In this document: piece after piece, positions 6,402 through 10,317 of the stretch
Position numbering within the stretch: position 1 is the stretch's first letter
Layout of the letters: each line of letters starts with the position of its first letter
Assembly: GCA_003165115.1 (NCBI GenBank)
Contig: PLSJ01000521.1
Location: 1 to 10,317 of the forward strand
Source: Syntrophaceae bacterium
Lineage (GTDB): Bacteria; Desulfobacterota; Syntrophorhabdia; Syntrophorhabdales; WCHB1-27
Direction of reading: 5' to 3'
DNA length: 10,317 bases
Program-made: the position numbers and the translations under genes
Notes under the pieces: generated by a model
What the model was told of the DNA's origin: nothing
What the model saw: only the letters and a program-made list of their open reading frames with translations
The model's database searches: none

Positions 6402-7466
6402 ATGACAGACAAAGAAAAGCGGTTGACAATCTGGTACGAAGAGATGGAAGGGGCCGATTATCCTCTTGTAGGCAAGAAGAACGCCAACCTCGGGGAGATG
6501 ATCAAGGCGGGCATACCCGTCTCTCCCGGCTTCTCCGTCACTATTTGTGCGAACGACAAATTCATCACGGACACGGGCATCAAGTCGGAGTTGGAGAAAC
6601 GGCTGCCCGATCTGGGGGAAGTGACGTACGAATCGGCGAAGGAGGCAAGCGACTTTGCCGTGGGCCTGATCGAGCAGACCGACCTGCCGGCGGACCTGGA
6701 GGACGCGATCCTGTCCGCGTACACGCAGCTCTGCGAGAGGTGCGGGCTGCCCGCCTGCCCGGTCGCCGTGCGCAGCAGCGGCTCCGTGTCGATGCCCGGT
6801 CAGATGGAAACCTATCTGAACATCCGGGGGGAACGCGACCTGATCGCGTACGTGAGAAAGTGCTGGTCGAGCGCCTACAACACAGAGGCGATCATGTACC
6901 GCATGAACAAGGGCATGGCTTTTCTGTTCAATATAGGGGTCGGCATACCCAAGATGGTCAATTCGAGGGTATCCGGGATCATCTTCACCCTGAACCCCGT
7001 GAACGGGGACCTTTCGAAGATATCGATAGACGTGAGCTACGGACTGGGTGAGGCCGTGGTGAGCGGCATCGTCACTCCCGATACCTGTCTCGTCGATAAG
7101 GTGACGATGGAGCCGATAAAGACGACGCTGGGCAGCAAGGAGATACAGTGTGTCTACAGGGAGGGCGGAAGCGATATCATCACGTGCGACGTGCCGGAAG
7201 GGAAGAGGCGGATGACGTGCCTGTCCAGGCAGGAGATGCTGGAGCTTGCGCGTGTAGGGAAGCTCATCGAGAACTATTACGGCAAGGCCTATGACTTCGA
7301 GTTCGGGATCGACGCCGACATGCCTTTTCCCGAAAACATCATTATCCTGCAGGTCAGGCCGGAATCGGTCTGGAGCAAAAAAGAGGTCGCGGCAAAGACC
7401 GAAAAGAAGGCTGATCCCATGGAGCGCATCCTGAGCCAGTTGCTCACCGGGGTCAGGCTTAGATAA
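6402..7466 (+). CDS. ppsB: Phenylphosphate synthase, 40-kDa ATP-grasp subunit
   Basis: A 354-residue protein (about 39-40 kDa), the size of protein 2 of Thauera phenylphosphate synthase, which resembles the N-terminal nucleotide-binding part of PEP synthase. Visible family motifs: VGKKNANLGEMIKAGIPVSPGF (22-43), VAVRSSGSVSMPGQMETYLN (121-140, with the ATP-binding Arg124), GIIFTLNPVNGD (192-203), YGLGEAVVSGIVTPD (213-227), YDFEFGID (297-304) and the ending ILQVRPESVW (315-324). The SMPGQMETYLN form is nearer to pyruvate phosphate dikinase than to classical PEP synthase. It should split ATP to AMP and phosphate and load the His of the 70-kDa subunit. ATG 6402 is preferred over the GTG at 6339 because the latter lies inside the hairpin and gives a non-family extension; a seven-G tract (6390-6396) lies five bases upstream. 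A Lys-rich tail (327-337) follows the domain. Confidence 0.88.
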   Translation: MTDKEKRLTIWYEEMEGADYPLVGKKNANLGEMIKAGIPVSPGFSVTICANDKFITDTGIKSELEKRLPDLGEVTYESAKEASDFAVGLIEQTDLPADLEDAILSAYTQLCERCGLPACPVAVRSSGSVSMPGQMETYLNIRGERDLIAYVRKCWSSAYNTEAIMYRMNKGMAFLFNIGVGIPKMVNSRVSGIIFTLNPVNGDLSKISIDVSYGLGEAVVSGIVTPDTCLVDKVTMEPIKTTLGSKEIQCVYREGGSDIITCDVPEGKRRMTCLSRQEMLELARVGKLIENYYGKAYDFEFGIDADMPFPENIIILQVRPESVWSKKEVAAKTEKKADPMERILSQLLTGVRLR

Positions 7467-7493
7467 GGCAAGCCGCTGAAACAAGGGGGGGTT

Positions 7494-8600
7494 ATGGACC
7501 AGCAGGGAGTAAAACAGCCACTTTTGGGAGTTTTGGGAACGGTAATCGTCTTTTTCGTTGCCTTCGGGATCATCACCTGGTTCAAAACGGATACGTTTCT
7601 TACCTGGGCGGGCTATTTGGCCATGACGCTGATCCCGTTCTCGATCATCATCGGCCTGGTCTGGCAAGGCAACTATCCGGCGCCGGCGGCCAAGATGGAG
7701 CAGCCCCTGAAAGGGCTTTATCTGCTCCTGATAAATTTCCTTGTCGGGTCGATCGTGGCGGCATGGTCGTTAAAGACCGTGGGGGGGTTCGTCACGCCGC
7801 CGACCCCGTTCGTCGTCTTCTTCACGATCATGAGCGTGATCATGACGTTCTGGTGCGTAGTGGTGTGGCAGTGCTGGCCCGCGGCGGGCATCAAAGGCAA
7901 CCACCCCGCCTTCGTCGGGTTCGGCACGCTCATCGTCGCCTACGCCCTGACCTGGATACTCTACAAGTCGCTGTTCGACTTCGGCTTCATGAAGGGCGCG
8001 CCTTTCTATAAAGCGGCCCTCGACCCGGGCGGACCCTTCAACGCCTGGGTGGCGATCGGGTTCTTCCTCACGTGCCTGGCCGTTATCCTCGCGTGGGTCG
8101 AGCTGGATTTCTGGCCCCTGAGCCTGATACCGCCAAAGGCCCCCGCCTTTGGCGCGCAGCCGGTCTGGGGCATCACGGTCAGCGTGCTGGTGCTCGTCAT
8201 ATCGGCCATAATCCAGTCGATCTTCGTGGGTAGCTTCGGGATGGACCCGGTCATCTTCGCGGTGAAGGTGCCGATCTGCATCATCTTCGGTGAGTTTATC
8301 ATGCTCCTTCTGATGCAGACCGCGCCCGTCCAGACCGTGGGTCAGCCGGGGAAGGGCATCGTTCTGATCATCCTCTCCGTCATTCTCTCGATCGTAATGT
8401 ACCACCTGTACTCATGGTTCTGCTACCTCGTCACGGGCGGGCTGCCCAGCGGGCCTCCCGGCTACGTGCTGGAGCTGTGGCTCGCGACGGCGCTCCTGAG
8501 CTTCACCTTCCCCGTGATAGCGACGTACACGGGTATGTTCAACTACTGGCCGCTCGCGGAAGCCGCGCCCAAGCCGTCGGCGTCGGTGGCAGCCGAGTAA
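7494..8600 (+). CDS. Ten-helix membrane protein of unknown function, last gene of the synthase unit
   Basis: A 368-residue, very hydrophobic protein with about ten transmembrane segments, near residues 9-29, 38-59, 72-93, 105-129, 137-163, 183-211, 224-244, 251-277, 285-311 and 322-350, and a short Ala/Pro-rich C-terminal tail. It is rich in Trp and has a few possibly buried charged or polar residues (His137, Glu203, Asp205, Glu267, His304). There is no signal peptide with a cleavage site and no ATPase or MFS signature that I can see. I do not recognise the family. It starts 27 bases after ppsB with a seven-G ribosome binding site (7485-7491) and is followed at once by a strong terminator, so it belongs to the phenol unit. 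Uptake of phenol or export of an aromatic product is possible from context only. Confidence 0.85.
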   Translation: MDQQGVKQPLLGVLGTVIVFFVAFGIITWFKTDTFLTWAGYLAMTLIPFSIIIGLVWQGNYPAPAAKMEQPLKGLYLLLINFLVGSIVAAWSLKTVGGFVTPPTPFVVFFTIMSVIMTFWCVVVWQCWPAAGIKGNHPAFVGFGTLIVAYALTWILYKSLFDFGFMKGAPFYKAALDPGGPFNAWVAIGFFLTCLAVILAWVELDFWPLSLIPPKAPAFGAQPVWGITVSVLVLVISAIIQSIFVGSFGMDPVIFAVKVPICIIFGEFIMLLLMQTAPVQTVGQPGKGIVLIILSVILSIVMYHLYSWFCYLVTGGLPSGPPGYVLELWLATALLSFTFPVIATYTGMFNYWPLAEAAPKPSASVAAE

Positions 8601-8614
8601 GCACGCAGGGAATG

Positions 8615-8653
8615 AAAAGGGGGGACCTCTTTCCGGGGTCCCCCCTTTTTTTT
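8615..8653. terminator. Strong rho-independent terminator, probably bidirectional
   Basis: GGGGGGACC (8619-8627) pairs perfectly with GGTCCCCCC (8637-8645) around a nine-base loop, with AAAA before and eight T's (8646-8653) after. It ends the synthase unit on the plus strand. On the minus strand the stem is followed by TTTT (complement of 8615-8618), so it can also serve the convergent flavoprotein gene, whose stop is 22 bases away. Confidence 0.92.
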
Positions 8654-8674
8654 ATGAGGCGGCAGGCGGTCTAT

Positions 8675-9403
8675 TTAGGCTTTTGCCTTGTCCATGCCCA
8701 GCTTCTTTCTGCACCATGTCTCGTAGGAAGCGGCGATTGTCAGGAATTCGTCGACGGTCACGGGCGGTGTGTTGAGGGCGGCCAGAAGCTCCGGGTCCGC
8801 CTTGCCCGTCCGTCCGATGACTTCGCCCAAGCGGGAAAGCAGATCGAGGTGATGGGCCATTTTTGACGGCTCCACCTGCAGCGCTATCGATCCGGGGATG
8901 CAGGCCCAGCCGATCAGCTCGGCCGGCATATTCGCCGCCTGTGCTTTGACGGTCGTGATGAGCGGGCCGAAGGTCTCGACTTCCGGAAAAGCCGACGTGG
9001 AGACGAGGAAGAACTTGGCGGGCATGGTCCACCAGCGGGGGTGCCTCACCCTGCCCGCCGTGTCTTTCGTGAAGAACGGCTGGAGAGAGCAGAGCGAACG
9101 GTCCAACACGGCCTTTAACTGGGCCGTCATGCTATCCGTGTAGACCGGGGTCCCGAGGACAAGCAGGTCGGCGACCTTCAGCCTTTCGCATATCTGTTCC
9201 ATATCGTCTTTCTGCACGCAGACCCCGGGGTGCTTATGCATGCATGAGAAGCATGACTTGCAGGGGGCTATGTGCATCTGGGCCACACCGAAGTGGGTGA
9301 CCGAGGCCCCGCCTGCAACGAGCCCGTTCGCCAGGCTTTGCAGGAGCTTGCCCGTGACACCCCTTTGCCCTCTCGGGCTGCCGTTCAGTATGAGTGCGTC
9401 CAT
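8675..9403 (-). CDS. Iron-sulfur flavoprotein, NADPH-dependent FMN reductase family
   Basis: A 242-residue protein with a flavodoxin-like fold. The N-terminal LILNGSPRGQRGVTGKLL (residues 4-21) is the FMN phosphate-binding loop, and VLGTPVYTDSMTAQLKAVLDR (82-102) the second flavin-binding segment. Between them is a compact cysteine motif, Cys48-x2-Cys51-x2-Cys54-x7-Cys62, followed by QKDDM, matching the C-x2-C-x2-C-x4-7-C motif that binds a 4Fe-4S cluster in archaeal and anaerobe iron-sulfur flavoproteins. The C-terminal third (about 160-242) is longer than in plain NADPH-FMN reductases and I do not recognise it. GGGAGG lies six bases before the ATG. It is convergent with the phenol genes, so not in their operon. 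It probably moves electrons from ferredoxin or NAD(P)H to an unknown acceptor. A link to phenol metabolism is not shown. Confidence 0.85.
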   Translation of the reverse strand: MDALILNGSPRGQRGVTGKLLQSLANGLVAGGASVTHFGVAQMHIAPCKSCFSCMHKHPGVCVQKDDMEQICERLKVADLLVLGTPVYTDSMTAQLKAVLDRSLCSLQPFFTKDTAGRVRHPRWWTMPAKFFLVSTSAFPEVETFGPLITTVKAQAANMPAELIGWACIPGSIALQVEPSKMAHHLDLLSRLGEVIGRTGKADPELLAALNTPPVTVDEFLTIAASYETWCRKKLGMDKAKA

Positions 9404-9707
9404 TGTTGCCTCCCTCGTTATTTTTTCCTATATTAACCTATCGCGCCACCCGAAGTCTTCGGTTTTTTGAATCATTGATTGACGGGGAGCAAAAAAAAGG
9501 TGTATGTTTCAGGTGGGAGGACAAAGAGACCGGGAAGCCTCTTTTCTCAAGGGAGGAGGCCATGTGGATTGGAAAGAAGAGGCACTTCCGGGTGTGGACA
9601 AGTCCGGATGTGCGCCTGAGTCTGCGTCAGGATGGTCGTGGGGATGGCAGGGGGGAGGCTTTAGGCGCAGGGAGTATGACTCCCCGAAAGCTAAAAGGAG
9701 GGGGTCT
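9404..9707 (+). other. Leader/intergenic region between the divergent flavoprotein and receiver genes
   Basis: This 304-base stretch lies between two divergent starts, so it should hold both promoters. The left part (9404-9500) is AT-rich. It has a small CCGAA-gtc-TTCGG hairpin (9450-9462) followed by six T's (9463-9468), a weak terminator- or attenuator-like element on the plus strand. TTGACG (9479-9484) with TATGTT (9504-9509) is a poor plus-strand promoter candidate. For the minus strand, TTAATATAG (complement of about 9428-9436) could contain a -10 box, without a convincing -35. The right part is GC-rich and open in several frames, but its translations show no domain; a 54-codon ATG frame at 9562 has a purine-rich site upstream. 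I see no clear gene here. Confidence 0.4.
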
Positions 9708-10184
9708 GTGGAAGATTCGATTCTGAAGGGCCAAAGTATTTTGATCGTCGATGATGAAGCGGATGTGCTTCAGGTGCTTGAGGACGAGATTCGGGCGGCC
9801 TGCGCCGATTGCACGATTGACAGGGCGACGACTTACGAAAAGGCAGCCGAGCTGCTGCGGTCGAAGGCCTACGGGGCTGTCGTGCTGGATATCATGGGCG
9901 TTCGCGGTTTCGATCTCCTGGAATTGGCGGTAAACCGGAACTTGAAGGTAGCCATGCTGACGGCGCACGCCCTGACGCCCGAAGCCCTCAAGAAATCCCA
10001 TGACCTCGGTGCCAGGGCTTACCTGCCCAAGGACAAACTGGGCGAGATCGTTCCTTTCCTCGAAGACATGCTGCGGCACGAATACAAGACCGGCTGGGCA
10101 AAACTCCTGGACAAGCTGGAAAACTACTACGACGACCGGTTTGAACCCGGCTGGAGAGGCCGGGCAGGTATCAATTACTGGTGA
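9708..10184 (+). CDS. Stand-alone response-regulator receiver protein
   Basis: A 158-residue protein: one CheY-like receiver domain (about residues 8-125) plus a short C-terminal extension. Receiver features are ILIVDDEADV with acidic pair Asp15/Asp16, phospho-acceptor Asp61 in VVLDIMGVRGFDL, Thr85 in AMLTAHA and Lys108 in YLPKDKL, so phosphorylation should be possible. The loop after Asp61 is MGVRGFDL instead of the usual MPxMDG, and position 86-87 reads AH. The tail (about 126-158, with DKLENYYDDRFEPGW) is no DNA-binding or enzymatic domain that I know, so signalling by protein contact is inferred. The GTG start at 9708 is chosen for AGGAGG at 9696-9701, six bases upstream, and because the receiver begins there; the frame is open further upstream to an ATG at 9504, but without domain-like sequence. 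No histidine kinase is in the window. Confidence 0.85.
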   Translation: MEDSILKGQSILIVDDEADVLQVLEDEIRAACADCTIDRATTYEKAAELLRSKAYGAVVLDIMGVRGFDLLELAVNRNLKVAMLTAHALTPEALKKSHDLGARAYLPKDKLGEIVPFLEDMLRHEYKTGWAKLLDKLENYYDDRFEPGWRGRAGINYW

Positions 10185-10200
10185 GTCGCATCGGTAAAGG

Positions 10201-10241
10201 GGGCGGACGCGGTTTTAAGGCACGGCTAAAACAGTCCGCCC
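10201..10241. terminator. Long hairpin downstream of the receiver gene
   Basis: GGGCGGAC (10201-10208) pairs with GTCCGCCC (10234-10241), and further in GTTTTA (10212-10217) pairs with TAAAAC (10227-10232), separated by a small internal loop. There is no T-run on either side (ATTCCCC follows), so it is a terminator only in the broad sense; it may be a 3'-end stabiliser between convergent genes. Confidence 0.5.
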
Positions 10242-10317
10242 ATTCCCCTAGCATACCCGGTCAATTCCACGTACCCCAGACAGGTGACCTCGCGGTTTCC
10301 TGACGTCCCCCCGCCTT
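10226..10317 (-). CDS. Possible C-terminal end of a convergent gene (partial)
   Basis: On the minus strand a frame enters from the right edge and runs 29 codons to TAG (complement of 10226-10228). Its end reads NREVTCLGYVELTGYARG and then MGGLF, which looks more protein-like than the other two frames there. The stop falls inside the hairpin at 10201-10241, a common arrangement for convergent genes. Too little is visible to name a family, and chance is not excluded. Confidence 0.25.
   Translation of the reverse strand, partial: GGGTSGNREVTCLGYVELTGYARGMGGLF

Noticed and set aside
5841..7667. 608-codon open frame on the minus strand
   Set aside because: It covers ppsA, the hairpin gap and ppsB in antisense, with Arg/His-rich composition and no recognisable family; both sense genes are firmly identified.
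9429..9447. Possible sigma54 promoter on the minus strand (TGGCGCG element)
   Set aside because: The -24-like TGG is present, but the -12 GC element is missing at the required spacing.
9562..9726. 54-codon ATG frame upstream of the receiver gene
   Set aside because: A purine-rich site precedes it, but the product is basic and low in structure, overlaps the receiver start in another frame and resembles nothing known to me.
1..10317. CRISPR array, tRNA/rRNA genes, insertion sequences, phage genes
   Set aside because: I saw no regularly spaced repeats, no tRNA-like or rRNA-like sequence, and no transposase, integrase or terminal inverted repeats.

Overview
The window reads as a catabolic cluster for anaerobic phenol degradation in a GC-rich bacterium. 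The best-supported genes encode UbiD-family (de)carboxylases, a small protein resembling the phenylphosphate carboxylase gamma subunit, a UbiX prenyltransferase, and a PEP-synthase-like enzyme split over two genes, as known for phenylphosphate synthase of Thauera aromatica. Together these would convert phenol to phenylphosphate (ATP-driven) and then to 4-hydroxybenzoate (CO2 addition). The mix of G-rich Shine-Dalgarno sites, a stand-alone receiver and a compact-cluster iron-sulfur flavoprotein would fit a Desulfobacterota-like anaerobe (for example a phenol-degrading syntroph or sulfate/iron reducer). The taxon is an inference, not something the sequence proves.

Layout, left to right. (1) Positions 2-3632, plus strand, tightly packed: the C-terminal part of a UbiD protein, the gamma-like small subunit, a second UbiD protein interrupted by an in-frame TGA, ubiX, and a gene for an archaeal-type CTP-dependent riboflavin kinase. 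The last two would make FMN and then prenylated FMN, the cofactor of UbiD enzymes, so carboxylase and cofactor supply are together. (2) Positions 3633-3801: an AT-rich island with an inverted repeat, short direct repeats and two promoter-like boxes. (3) Positions 3802-8600, plus strand: a tandem ferredoxin-fold (NIPSNAP/dimeric alpha-beta barrel-like) protein, the 70-kDa His-domain subunit and the 40-kDa ATP-grasp subunit of phenylphosphate synthase, and a ten-helix membrane protein of unknown function. A long hairpin lies between the two synthase genes, and the last three genes each have a seven-G tract at the ribosome binding site. A strong bidirectional terminator closes this unit. (4) Positions 8675-9403, minus strand: an iron-sulfur flavoprotein of the NADPH-dependent FMN reductase family. 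(5) Positions 9404-10184: a 304-base leader and a GTG-started stand-alone response-regulator receiver. (6) Positions 10185-10317: a long hairpin and possibly the last codons of a convergent gene.

Not seen in the window: the HAD-type delta subunit of phenylphosphate carboxylase and the CBS-domain third component of phenylphosphate synthase known from Thauera. The most notable points are the in-frame TGA in the second UbiD gene, the bacterial copy of an archaeal-type riboflavin kinase beside ubiX, the D-for-E change at a catalytic position of the second UbiD protein, and the unrecognised proteins flanking the synthase genes.
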